Positions 47,101-51,789 of a stretch of DNA of 64,000 bases are shown one piece after another (position 1 is the stretch's first letter; each line of letters begins with the position of its first letter). The stretch is taken from assembly GCF_001921205.1 (NCBI RefSeq), contig NZ_MSIE01000015.1, positions 62,001 through 126,000 of the forward strand, given 5' to 3'. The stretch is from Actinophytocola xanthii. GTDB lineage: Bacteria > Actinomycetota > Actinomycetes > Mycobacteriales > Pseudonocardiaceae. A program made the translations under genes and the position numbers. The notes under the pieces are model-generated. The model saw nothing but the letters and a program-made list of their open reading frames with translations. It searched no databases and had not been told where the DNA came from.

Positions 47101-48228
47101 ACCGCCGGTGACGCGAAGGCGCGCCGGCAGGTCAAGCACACGTTCTACGACGCGGGCTACTCGATGGGCATCGAGGCCCGCTTCCGGCTGGAGACCGCCA
47201 CGCCACTCAAACCGCCGGCCGGCGCGGCCATCGAGGGCCTGCATCTGGAGAAGCTGTCCCAGCTGTTCGGCACCAACAAGACCGTGACCCATGGCACGGG
47301 GGTGGCGGCCCTCGGCTCGGGGTCGAGCTCGCAGGAGGCCGAGGGACCCGGGCAGAAGACCGTGCGCACGCTGCCGACAGGCGCGTTGGCGTCCACTCAC
47401 GACTCGGGTTCGGCCCAGGGTGGGCGGGACATCGACACCCAGAGCACCAAGTACTCCGGCGAGTTCTTCCCGTTCCGCGTCGACGCCGACTTCTACCTGA
47501 AGGTGGCGTTCCACAGGTCCAACGACGCGGCGAACCTGTTCTCGAGCCCGGACCGAACCATGCGCGTGGGCGCCGAAGGCGATCTCATCACGTTCGTGCA
47601 CCGGGATCTGGCGCTGCGCAGGTGGAACCTGACACTCGGCCACATCTGGTCGTTCGCGGGGACGAGGGCGCCCGAAGGACTCGCGCTGCGCGTCGCGGGC
47701 AACGGCGCGGCGATCGAGGTTCCCGGCCGGCCGGCCACCGAACCGACCGTCGACCCGGCCGCCGTCGCCGACGGCGACCGGGGGCGCAACCTCCACGTCG
47801 GACCCGGGGTGACGGTGGAGCAGGTGGTGTCCTTCGTGCGGTCGGTCAAGGCGGACTGGCGGCCCACGACCTACACGGTCGAGGTGGGCTCGCCGTTTAC
47901 CGAGGCGGACGTGCGCGAGGCCCTGTCCGAAACCGCCGAGCTCGACCTGAACCTCGACAAGATCCGTGCGCGGGCCGAGCGGCTGCGGGCGGAGGCACCG
48001 CCGGAGCGCGACCAGACAGGGCGGGACGCGGTCACCGGCATCATCGAGGCGGCCATCGACCCGCACACCCCCGGCGGAGACCAGATCCCCAACATCGCCG
48101 AGTTCCTGTCCCACGTGGCCGACATCATCGAGGACGTATACCTCACCAACGGCGCCGCCGAGGCGCGGCGGCGGGCCGAGTACCTCGCGTCCGTCTTCGA
48201 CGTCGAGAGGTCCGCCTCCACCACGTGA
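29179..48228 (+). CDS. Giant type VII secretion-associated multidomain protein (6349 aa)
   Basis: One uninterrupted 19-kb frame; GTG start with TAGGGG upstream. Residues 1-110 are a WXG100-like head (EWRGGAG at 35-41) and ~145-225 contain strongly hydrophobic helices (LVVIYQIPMLMVEVALAYAL, ILLQMMVAAVISISFQLLV), the layout of CpnT-type N-terminal domains. Then come a Pro/Ser/Gln-rich linker (~365-660) with PQPATS repeats, a short alpha/beta domain (~665-900) and several beta-rich modules (~1060-2750, ~4690-6200). A helical repeat region (~2890-4200), an acidic Ser/Glu patch (~4265) and an Ala/Arg/Glu coiled coil (~4358-4635) are also present. No nuclease, NADase or other toxin domain is recognisable at the C-terminus and no immunity gene follows. 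It may be a surface adhesin, pore or polymorphic effector. Function unknown. Confidence 0.9.
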   Translation: MSLVVSPEVAEFFYWLTGERWPDADEGQLRELAKEWRGGAGELRALGEGLSGVVREAREKFAGGAERAFVERIAPFVEGDGLGGVGGGGSFSGANASSSRRGGGGGVSGSGGGVGAGGGGLIGSAAVLFDSLADFLEQLALDVEYVKLVVIYQIPMLMVEVALAYALSPFTGGAVWSAVAAKLAVVRWLLQSLLGQILLQMMVAAVISISFQLLVDVAAQVTQIGSGSRDRNNWDTRHTVSAVEVGALGAALSPVMGPLAAGVAKMVNSGLSHAFATRFKKFGERFAEIGVEGLHEMMTEVLYVLMKEGRLPEELGGAFTAGMVSGGAGVAGEWLAEVFPPGGRGVSDGEKGGSDPDLVSEVDSGPDPDSGTGSGSAVVPGGGAVQPPPAWDARGGATMGFWTPVPYTPAPAGTPGVNPVGTATGKGGEKSTGLSTSAPQPATSAPQPATSPPQPATSPPQPATSPPQPATSNTADPLPRQTPPDPAGTVSQSSTESSIQTPSQDPPLHATQSVSQAPSQQVPQTDLPQTDLSQQQADPPQSDPGLSTAGVSEAGLSEDGLSDSGLSDSDLSTDPPSGQEINEGGNGALEPHGPTDRPVDAPTSPENHVDGTSPGQLSEAPAGRNPDVAHHAVTPDGTASVPPTVSQMSPPSTGGASGTVFTLPGNHYEPTQLANLGASVERGQSGLFAIPGLRHLAGRTGTDVPLVVVIEENDNTSVIEIVDTLLARPEFSVRLAKNPSHPVVILSSNAGSRPRSAQELRTRIARELFARGYFPDVYAPDGEVRIGADALVDADTEFTVVFGDGARLRSPEDVVAAATTLRSVPAHGGVAERAKWIVGRTHDHRRVRELGPEVSRAIGDLVTSKLDHSVTAEAVDIQDRQSDRAAYAFAADLASALGTGSLPVAPNGLRGGTGRASSGPGHTRHLSGSSLGSESSSQSQPPAGRSRRRPPPLRVPGRVSHTRSGSQGSGSSADSPRSAWWRRRSPQAGSSSLAVPGQSGPSAPVSDGVELARRGKARVDGEFDATALRDEIGRRVEEARRRDTAAWPDIGHAFTEDEVARGFEKGALTPNGWRVSLPDYQITLRVREIGPAKSEDTVAGERRSVLESRTMPRSAMDAKSVTPFNPTDFLTIPIGGFVTTSLNVKGIGTQRAVESTIAEESEEAVEITETGEMFRREHDVVFDVTVQRMRGGKPRGEPVVSERPVTIPMALSWPKSLAQGIPDEYAFSFPQTSPGTPKALINRVYADQQRALRRIVAAPLEGLSTVGFDAAVTEHRLDSRKDPAVAEFGSWLAELETSHGKEILAGQVMRRAFNFRGRPTEVIVVKALAANPGQRRGRAGSPVSDTDSRPGTASSLGGRVSPDYPSGFGTSSAQQARITQRRGSSVSRSSLDKDIKPVGGSVSVEFGDVLGDAVGAKISAELGGAATAEDIAEYTSSQSYVVSKTFEGMFLKLGAEFEVVIAFVPVQSDHVGEAHGRPEKTPEQTLFERPVAARPSSSHSRLRQWLPWASSPSGSLRVPVSATVFAIQPGSDLDIDSEPESELDRMGDFKAGMEAAEVPSQRDAVYELTPETVEALAGSLAMMLNTEGRIRGDQIEGVRTGLRDWAQRNSEALARGRSEVRFPVPGEGDDLFVRGELGSGQRVAQPTQRRTGKSAVGGATRRQAKRTRELTGTVGAEVEVGPVGLGPAVSLAGSRSRSVGSSEGYSERHEWDDKGTGNTFKFHLNFTARLGPDLTKLGRELTFPSDPGATAARSDRGTNDRTKLLGVVKISVPTRPGEVLGVEHRAPLRETRWLTDEERAATPFPTMTKAYLPPDFDLQAMTEGADLALTATETLMAPKSEDLDEQARRELMRLALGPAPRPIGVQGDGETNQGTTQDAIEQWGTWRARQARQSLAAGPGDKLELASHTAAGILDMGSRDLVGSVTLTNEYGNPRIVRYDATHPFKRLRDTQTVLPAERAKGWSAKAAFTTSVEFTGGKAEPEVSGEYKRGRARRPAHAVETSTEYSWKEPAYLVVYDAVERLATSVHESWTGALGKQHPRPEITDTRSKFVPDQLAVWVPARQIAAIGSGLSDHDVWGNLRDVDRDAYQAAHRMLQPTSPPVSPPASPPTSPEARPRPARESSSRSQAGISQPDARRPVVHQPNPPATHALPEGAGDFDPSRSDLVVELKKNLLGELTTWANSLESEELREKYKLLAVRMTDTLAEKLLLGGFDAIMTDVLTAGHNELGQRTGESGKVELRMTLKGRLTDRTTDAADDEYQHKRTVSAARSVTNETTNTWSAGYSASGQPDFGVESSVGAFVLDGAIAPTVSGTWQWARGPARKEERRHTTTLTWRGGAERERATLELTLVLNPWARSGDYRKRFPPPLSRKPVRGQHIVPDKIVFEQAVQRTRPAYLAAARQRAPIATASGSLRNFWAAQRTAEDDRPVGFPDKAALLAEPIEAPKLFAELDKLSGELNANRANWLLTGARGSQLAHHLRDLLSTETYEYAVGSDTIDTIAIGADLGTRELIGVIPDSEIESEVVTGGDTEHRATAKNETEAAVLGGMAAELAGGGQTLHEGKSESVVPEKAPEQKVTSGGKPYLVRAEFIPTLTVTYADGKPARVLLEGGEVDGHVWLAVDEAGLAALGLTDPQVKGKGPATEEQRLVIPRRDVAATRTAASTSGPGRNPRIVLQRKATELAVPPAPPALDVEGHRTSRWSRALTDTRTLPAPWASTDRSGDRRVTMPDTALAQAIPDSVTVISGLHDAVEWIEGRVEEETSPRSWSPEPLGRGVEALNTLEARLKGWSGPLGLLIGFRPGEGHALVARIGKDGQLALADPLLKRPVPTATVLGSLDLFSAVVLDADGRQLPAPSARRGLGDAAAERSSGPHWTTARVLSTAEDMHPFSERGERVRGQVEEIVKRTHRTKRLRELGLEDAVKTIVAEAVRGDNSAALRLSRAIAADLGTAQFDPVDPDAEAPVAGLAGGAGGPSGGTGRRGRGQGGGPLPHRATTTGRSQAQYDEALTDLERAADRGRHRVEADARADVVGTTERREPTTVQHEPSSPGPVSTDAQGAPTSVATTRSPWNDERLTREAQRAEDELASMSADQAARTLANARVLASAFHGWETIVTRGISDKVLQVIAGTLHRTGNVVEAMNVAAETARDLGTSPTRSDVIYLLGDANAAAGNGTIDPAREAEAITVVRSQHAPRQLQDIEIPVADLARVVAYVATLGTPKFVTLRDISEAIGMGVGTLRPRAERFAAMLREFRTTRASQPTPAAGRPRWTEERLRTEADVARTVLNLTEQQKNLVAVAWTASNGPTTLVGRRLNKEVNDVVAHAMLRHSGTVENQMAVGMQVAAEIAEDLGTGWTAADLDNEVPLARSVQLDQTLWDQALDEVPQRFDRNQLDDKGYSFEDVAAIVALIAGQVPRQHVTVPQIAERLGKSVGVARTRPRHDSSATNFPVGGAVISDRGAYKYQQQRREKLRGRGVHLLPSEDWMTPAAVRRGRDGLDDVFAALGAAGDPTAASAIVFEIRDDGEPGLVLNVMPDGAGGHTIVGPTGRQLTKDVYEKLSGYRPTDDPAATPVTRLGKLYALGIDADGAVIIGNPPDPGSAPPPSPSRVTGVRTHPDPWVRLGLDQAAAVARRGREYRINREKVSPTRADEVLRTATTIVASTHDAEKLGSDRQQKLSELMWLRLVSSGDVGYVYGQSEELAAKLGTKPEGEPWRPTLLDKRLGAAELDAALMATSWTPSRVRMESEVARFELTKQPPEHLTTLVSVANHIVATSHTTGNAAHLDDVRILLVHRLARSPGGIPAVFALSEALAKSLGTALPDGAWLPSPLAVERGRASDAVTALSSTEWTPVRLSTEAGFARAALARVGKPDPDLRQLAEIIVLDTRDIAALTFSGLGSADAMIDVIEHVLLTAPGSPQEKEAAARVISDAIARGLTTGLRPESAESPSPATASSGRSEPNSGPVVLDFDKIGLAHDVFPAPGRPPRDAPSSALDSLVAELDHDDLVFDLDLDDEITPAPMPPAREAPAAGFDGGASEVVATYLDTGSLRDRGLFDMVAEIVQNLSRELGEAGVADVVVQIGAGLNVLTAEGRARFGPFTGARGRVQSLEQDGKSLRTEGDVREAVRLLRRTQPEADLNNWGDAEEIVALTNLAGELTSRGLHLDVVDLVAFETGMSRRAKLDYAMRLGFVLGTANPDWVANRPLGRGGASASTAPTGDGSRQPRTSVAPVLSAGDAGPASTEPAAAHAGADRGEGGATVSEGEESSEEESSDEELSEEEAAPRPAEPVGEGAGTSAIAEAAPSGKGKAVRWAEDVRDNGTRQGEPSDDGGRGEPVAESSGDRPPDDGDGPRDADPLDAARIAADEAAAAREAARLAVEQARLAHQRAGRAVEEAKAAAREAEGAVIGTERALDRARSRVAEARAQFEDANAHREALDDNASSDELTDVDAAATASWERLRELDLYADDALLSADTARTSREQATDAVRQAEHAFANAEAALGKARQSRERAVAAAAAARDATSDPDNRLRDLRGERDNLARAHGELTESGPSSRAATPAARNLAIHIARLDGQIARLVQDRATSAANARDQARAAQRDTERHRDEVKAAGGDVTKAAGVAKAAAKQGQVEAVYTLLSSVPPGSRATVERLGSATELIDAITELTGEELRDLGPDGVLAAMNNGELTVETSTGSVTIGFSFDLERPADTRTRTAPTSAPPSRYTRQGREAWTPLTDVSTSSAPVRIPLVVFEPVSVGTAVDPTGTLRPLVFVGGAAKRTTKTESTSSLSSEDATGDRPAVATTMAITLRRADGRTANANLDVTLRVGKIVPGRADVQPLTEARATVLRANGVELPAFTGTPDLHYVGTATAELRTKLKFSGPVSTVRGSDNAVGAGVSGGAVHEFFSWFVGLFAELNSGFAQGPSRTLEWEQNHTALYTPLEYRVDTEDGRGRYITVPVHVARAADLPLPEHLLGTEPVPTFDGRRFIVGTDSILDVPGAAAIVDIAADGLSEQGRREVAAHFHASDNPLRSPDQRRAVLQDAMSGLGHQITWVEDGRQHTVTIYAELVPPRETRPSGQEKARVEDKAIGHSGSAYSMGRSARAGLGFDFRPTFADDSGPTGTEGSTSHAASSSSRGLPVVAVTAGREETGSGKPRMIAKHGLVAWSDSQRDVAGTLDVVVVHTSEKQPGTARRILLGGTMTTKFGTPAAARRAEPPREHVDQAFAKDDDDNLVEMWPGNPDGTVATVTAGRVPNAIVIATPRDKLDWAGGKLSPSTMTPGVYLTSPPLPEGARPIPHALFGRYAVVEDFHASPRHREAVDLALAKSVQPVDGPPAGGTSRKSPRLGGTWSSPGVRRFVETAPDGTTTTYTVKLPPITRWSRTGWNTVREFLSMIGSRQFAGLTLVGQPATTPEMVASGRMSDHTATLTATMDVMSPDVLGIRLNGKLQINENGQHLSSAALSRSKGVGARFGVSVVPQHATKWGVFLRLMLGASIDWEDSELREVGPGDKQVTEYSGPTAFLVLDTRARLEAAMAIRNRFMNRKFDELPVTVDEPRALVVQLPVRDAIAIYEYLGQPVPPVLTAALPVPKPPKGRFAQTLLPPDGEYAGHNGTGVTHVELHGANPLAGAAAELNRLGVTGEWKDLVLTRIEEKLTGPHGFIDLRNILFAGDAEDGALVRVPNTGAVTDDVVHVRITATRADRPSTHSSVPPDSLFNIAYHTQYGLAQRSKSKTVDLPGDLGFVHREKPPASSTSADVETTGGGLAGRFVPSRVSRDQSVKDSSFILKVTSQFKYGGGYVQGEDLEVDFQLHITRDRSATPASKALTAGAAGLPGTRSTGSDDAPVSVPGRVVLAGPSTELVEPLREPATPPIVEVLTHGPDRGPEFTRQDGIFPFAIGKSSLDAIRRAGYAALSSVALPPGVVGETDLRHAAAARSEYSRKGSLGEYEVHGLTSGSSLHGGLHAMFTGHSYATAGDAKARRQVKHTFYDAGYSMGIEARFRLETATPLKPPAGAAIEGLHLEKLSQLFGTNKTVTHGTGVAALGSGSSSQEAEGPGQKTVRTLPTGALASTHDSGSAQGGRDIDTQSTKYSGEFFPFRVDADFYLKVAFHRSNDAANLFSSPDRTMRVGAEGDLITFVHRDLALRRWNLTLGHIWSFAGTRAPEGLALRVAGNGAAIEVPGRPATEPTVDPAAVADGDRGRNLHVGPGVTVEQVVSFVRSVKADWRPTTYTVEVGSPFTEADVREALSETAELDLNLDKIRARAERLRAEAPPERDQTGRDAVTGIIEAAIDPHTPGGDQIPNIAEFLSHVADIIEDVYLTNGAAEARRRAEYLASVFDVERSASTT
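30487..30591 (+). repeat. 21-bp tandem repeat encoding S(A/P)PQPAT
   Basis: Five copies of a 21-bp unit encode SAPQPAT or SPPQPAT at about residues 437-471 of the giant protein. The last copies are nearly identical in DNA (CCACCGCAACCAGCGACATC), showing recent slippage. The repeat lies in the linker between the hydrophobic head and the body and probably varies in length between strains. Confidence 0.85.
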
Positions 48229-48278
48229 ACTCCCGCATGGTGCGCGAGCGTGTCTCCGTATGAGCGGAGGAGGGTCGC

Positions 48279-50915
48279 GTGGACGAGGCGATCACTGTGG
48301 AACGGGTGCGGGACGTGCTGGTCGTGGGCCGCATGGACCGCGACGGCGCGGCCGTCGTGCGTGCGGCGAACCTGCGGCCCACGCGGGGGCGGACCTACGT
48401 CGTGGTCGGTGGATCGGCACTGGACGCCGTGCGCGGGCTCGACCCGTGGGTGGTCGGCGACATCGAGGAGTCCACCAGTGGCGACCTCTGTGTGGTGGCG
48501 CCGCGGCTCGGCGCCGGGAGCGCGGACGGGACGCCACCGCCCGCGCGCCTGCTCGCCGAACGGCTCGGCGTCGAGATCACCGCCCCGACGGGAAGCCCCG
48601 TCGGGCTGGCCGACGGCAGCCTGTTCGTGCCGGGACGGACCGCCGGCTGGGTGTCCTACAAGCCGGACGGCCGGGTGGACCGGATCGGGGCGCGGCTGCC
48701 CGCGCCGTGGTGGCAGGCGGGGTTGCCTGAGACGACCGGTCAGCTAGCCCAGATCCCTGCCGGTCTGTGGCTGCGTCGCCCGCCCGCGACCGACCGGCCC
48801 GACGACCCGCTGGCGACCGTCGTGCCGGACCTGGACCGGATGTACGTCGTGCTCGGAGCGCCCGGTGAGTTGCCACCGGCCACCGCAGCCGTGGTCGAGG
48901 TGCTGCGCTCGCTGCCCGACGAGGGACGCGACCGCGCGGTGCTCGTCTGCTACGGCTGCGGTCCCGCCTCCGCGCTCGCACAGCAGGTCGCCGATACGCT
49001 CGGCGCGCCGGTGCGGGTGGCGCACGGCGTGCCGGGCGAGGGTGGACCGCGATACGTGGACCGCGCCGGGACCCCGCGCTGGCGGCCGTTCGCGGTGGAG
49101 AGCGTGTACCGGCCGGGCCAGGTGCCCACGCTCGACCGGTGGACCGCGCCACCCGGTCTGCCGCTGATCGAGCCGGGGTCCTACCGCCTGGCCGAGGGCT
49201 GGCGGGTCGACGTCGTGCCGCGGGGCCTCGCCGTCCACCCGGACTCGACCGCCCTGGACCGGACGATGCTCGCCGCCGGCACCGGCCCGACCGCCGACAT
49301 CGTCGTCGCCGCCGGCGGCCACTTCCCGGACGAGGTGCGTGCCGCGTTCGACCGGCTGATCCGCGAGCTTCCCGCCGACGACAGGAAGAACCTCCGCGTC
49401 CTGCCGATCGACCAGCCCACCGCGGACGCCATCGCCACCATCGAGGCGGCCCACACCATCACTTCCATGCCCTCCATGGTGGACAGGGGAGTCCGGTCGG
49501 TATCCACCACGCCGGCCCCGCTCGCTCCACCGGCGGGCGCCGTCATGATCACTGCCGACGGTCGGATACGTCCGGTCGGCGCCATCCTGCCTTCCGCTGT
49601 CGCGGCGCCCGCCGAAGAGACGTCGCCGCACGCGGTCGGTTCGGCGGCCGGCCCCCGGACCCACGCGCCGGCCGCCGCAGTCGGCACAGGCATGCCCGGA
49701 AGTCCGAACAGGACCGCCAACCGGCCCGGAACCAGGGAGCGGGCGCGACGAGCCGGCGGCACCGGCGCGCCTGCCCCCGTGCGCGGCGGCGTCTTCCGGG
49801 ACGCGCCGAATGGGGGCGGGCACGTCGTCGGTCGGGCCGAACCCGCCGCGGTGGAGGAACTCCCGCCCGTCGAGGTCCGGTCGGTGGACCAGCCGGCGGT
49901 GACCGTGGCGGACGCCGACCGTGCCGCCGGGCCGGTGGCCCGGCCGGAGCTTGCGCGACTGGGCATCGGCCGACCTGGCCCGGCTCGCCGAGCGGAATCG
50001 GTCACCGGATTGCTGCCGGGACGTGAACCGCCGAGGTCGATGCCCCCGGCCGAGGTGGCACCGGCCGCGACCCGGCCGGCCGCGCGCCCGGTGCCCGAGC
50101 CGACGGCGCTGGCGGTGGTCGAGCGGACGGTCGAGCCACCCGTCCCGCCGAACGTCCGGGCACCTGTCGAACGACCGGCCGAGGACGTGTCGGCCGGCAC
50201 CGGGACGAACGCCGAGCCTGCGCCGGCCGAGCCGCCGCGAGGTCGGGACGTCCGGCAGGAGGTCGTAGCGGTGCCGGTCGAGGTGCCCGAGGGCGTCCGG
50301 AGCACCCTGACCCAGCGCCGGGCGATGCGGGAGCGGCTCGGCACGCGCTACGACGTGGCCACCCGGGTGGTCACCAAGCTGCTCTCCGAACGGCCCGGCC
50401 TGCGGTTCGGCACCGGCGACCGGGCGGCGTTGCTAGCCGAGCTCGCGGTCGTCCGGGCGTTCGCCGACGACCCCACCGCGCAGTACGACGCCGACTTCTA
50501 CGTCTGCCTCGCCGACGGGCTGCTGCGCCTGCCGACCGCACGGGCCGTCGTGGTGCGGGGGATTCCGGCCGACGCCGCGGTCACGCCGTCGTCGGTGCTC
50601 CGGTTGCCGGCCCCGGTGATCGCCGCGCCGGCCATCGCGCCCACGGTCGGACCGGCCGAGGCGTTGATCTGGACGACCACCGGCCGCCGGCTCGACGGTC
50701 TGCAGGACGAGCCGACCGGGGAGATCGTGCTGCCCGGCCACACCCGGCTACGGGTGCTGGCGGTGGAGCGCGAACCACTCCACCGGGTGCTGCTCGCCGA
50801 GGACGGCGCCGCGCCAGACGCCGCGCTGGCCAGGCTCCGTGCGGCGGCCACCAAGCGGACGGCGGAGCCGGGGACCGCGACGACCAGATGGTTCGGCCCA
50901 CTGCCGGCCGCGTGA
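48279..50915 (+). CDS. ESX-locus protein with an ADP-ribosyltransferase-like C-terminal domain
   Basis: 878 aa; GTG start with GGAGGAGG 6 nt upstream, 50 bp behind the giant gene. Residues ~1-440 form an alpha/beta region containing AVLVCYGCGPASALAQQVAD then LGAPVRVAH, a pattern also present in the giant protein (PVVILSSNAG...DVYAPDG). Residues ~440-670 are a Pro/Ala-rich linker. The last ~190 residues resemble an R-S-E class ADP-ribosyltransferase: VVVRGIP near 760 would be the Arg motif, and GRRLDGLQDEPTGEIVLPG with TRLRVLAVE near 805-830 the ExE turn and following strand. The middle S-T-S motif is not evident and the first Glu of ExE is replaced, so activity is doubtful. Alternatives are a structural ART-fold module or an antitoxin-like partner. 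Confidence 0.55.
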   Translation: MDEAITVERVRDVLVVGRMDRDGAAVVRAANLRPTRGRTYVVVGGSALDAVRGLDPWVVGDIEESTSGDLCVVAPRLGAGSADGTPPPARLLAERLGVEITAPTGSPVGLADGSLFVPGRTAGWVSYKPDGRVDRIGARLPAPWWQAGLPETTGQLAQIPAGLWLRRPPATDRPDDPLATVVPDLDRMYVVLGAPGELPPATAAVVEVLRSLPDEGRDRAVLVCYGCGPASALAQQVADTLGAPVRVAHGVPGEGGPRYVDRAGTPRWRPFAVESVYRPGQVPTLDRWTAPPGLPLIEPGSYRLAEGWRVDVVPRGLAVHPDSTALDRTMLAAGTGPTADIVVAAGGHFPDEVRAAFDRLIRELPADDRKNLRVLPIDQPTADAIATIEAAHTITSMPSMVDRGVRSVSTTPAPLAPPAGAVMITADGRIRPVGAILPSAVAAPAEETSPHAVGSAAGPRTHAPAAAVGTGMPGSPNRTANRPGTRERARRAGGTGAPAPVRGGVFRDAPNGGGHVVGRAEPAAVEELPPVEVRSVDQPAVTVADADRAAGPVARPELARLGIGRPGPARRAESVTGLLPGREPPRSMPPAEVAPAATRPAARPVPEPTALAVVERTVEPPVPPNVRAPVERPAEDVSAGTGTNAEPAPAEPPRGRDVRQEVVAVPVEVPEGVRSTLTQRRAMRERLGTRYDVATRVVTKLLSERPGLRFGTGDRAALLAELAVVRAFADDPTAQYDADFYVCLADGLLRLPTARAVVVRGIPADAAVTPSSVLRLPAPVIAAPAIAPTVGPAEALIWTTTGRRLDGLQDEPTGEIVLPGHTRLRVLAVEREPLHRVLLAEDGAAPDAALARLRAAATKRTAEPGTATTRWFGPLPAA

Positions 50916-50925
50916 GGGAGGACGA

Positions 50926-51789
50926 GTGCGCGAACGTACGCATCAGGAGCTGCTGGCCCTGGCCGGCCGGGTACCGGACGACTGGCTGGTCATCGCCAGG
51001 GAGGTGCTCGCGGCCGGGGACACCGCGCGGCTGAGCGGGCTGCGCGCCGCGCTGGCCGCGGCGCGGCCCGCCGACACGGTCCCCGAGCCGGCGCACATGT
51101 TCGTCCCGGGGCAGGCCCACGATCACGAACGCGAGGACCGCGCCGTGGTGGAGGCGATCAGGTCCGAGACGGGCGCCGAGGCGTGCTGGGCGACCATGCG
51201 TGGCGGCAGTGAACGGGTCTACCTCGTCCAGGCCGGCGCGGGGGCCGACCTGCCGGCCATCACCGTCGCGGCGCATCGGGCGCTCTCCGACACCCCCCGG
51301 GTCGAGGTGTTCGCCCGCGACGAGCCGCTGCCCGGCTACCACCAGCTCGCGCTGCGCGCGGCGACCCTGCTCTGGTCGTCGGCGCCGGAGCCGACGATCA
51401 CCGTTGCCCGCGTCTTCGACGGTGCCGGTGCCGGTGGTCCGTGGTTCGCGCCCGATCACGAGCTGGTCGTGGATCCGGCGGAACGCGCACGACTGCTGGA
51501 CTTCCTCGGCGGCGGCGAGTTGGTGCTGGCCGCGGACTCGCTGGGGACCGACATCGTCACCGGGGCCGCGGCGGCGGTTCCGGCGAGCCTGCGGTCGGAC
51601 GGCCGGTGGGTGTGGTCCGACGCGGCCGGCTACTACCTGGACCGCCACCAGCTCGCGCCGGACCCGGGGCTGGCGGAGCACGCTATGGGGACCTGGCCCA
51701 CTGGCCCGCTGAGCCCACTGACCAGGCATCACGTGTGGACGGCGTTGAGCGCGAGCGATCGGGAGGCACCACAGTGGTCAGCAGGATGA
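50926..51789 (+). CDS. ESX-locus hypothetical protein
   Basis: 287 aa from the GTG at 50926, which has GAGGGAGGA 4 nt upstream; the frame is open 29 codons further but without a good start. Not recognised. The N-terminal helix (RTHQELLALAGRVPDDWLVI) and mixed alpha/beta body (SERVYLVQAGAGADLPAITV, TITVARVFDG) end with RSDGRWVWSDAAGYYLDRHQ, a W-x-W...YYL pattern I associate with several actinobacterial proteins of unknown function. No signal peptide or membrane helix, so it is probably cytosolic. It lies 10 bp after the 878-aa gene and overlaps the AAA+ gene. A chaperone-like role (the position and size of EspG in mycobacterial ESX loci) is possible but has no sequence support. Confidence 0.55.
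   Translation: MRERTHQELLALAGRVPDDWLVIAREVLAAGDTARLSGLRAALAAARPADTVPEPAHMFVPGQAHDHEREDRAVVEAIRSETGAEACWATMRGGSERVYLVQAGAGADLPAITVAAHRALSDTPRVEVFARDEPLPGYHQLALRAATLLWSSAPEPTITVARVFDGAGAGGPWFAPDHELVVDPAERARLLDFLGGGELVLAADSLGTDIVTGAAAAVPASLRSDGRWVWSDAAGYYLDRHQLAPDPGLAEHAMGTWPTGPLSPLTRHHVWTALSASDREAPQWSAG

Noticed and set aside
47800-48228. C-terminal toxin domain (nuclease or NADase) in the giant protein
   Set aside because: The last ~140 residues are Leu/Ala/Glu-rich helices similar to its own helical repeat; no catalytic motif is visible and no immunity gene follows.
50926-51789. EspG-type ESX chaperone
   Set aside because: Only length and position fit; no sequence feature of EspG was recognised.
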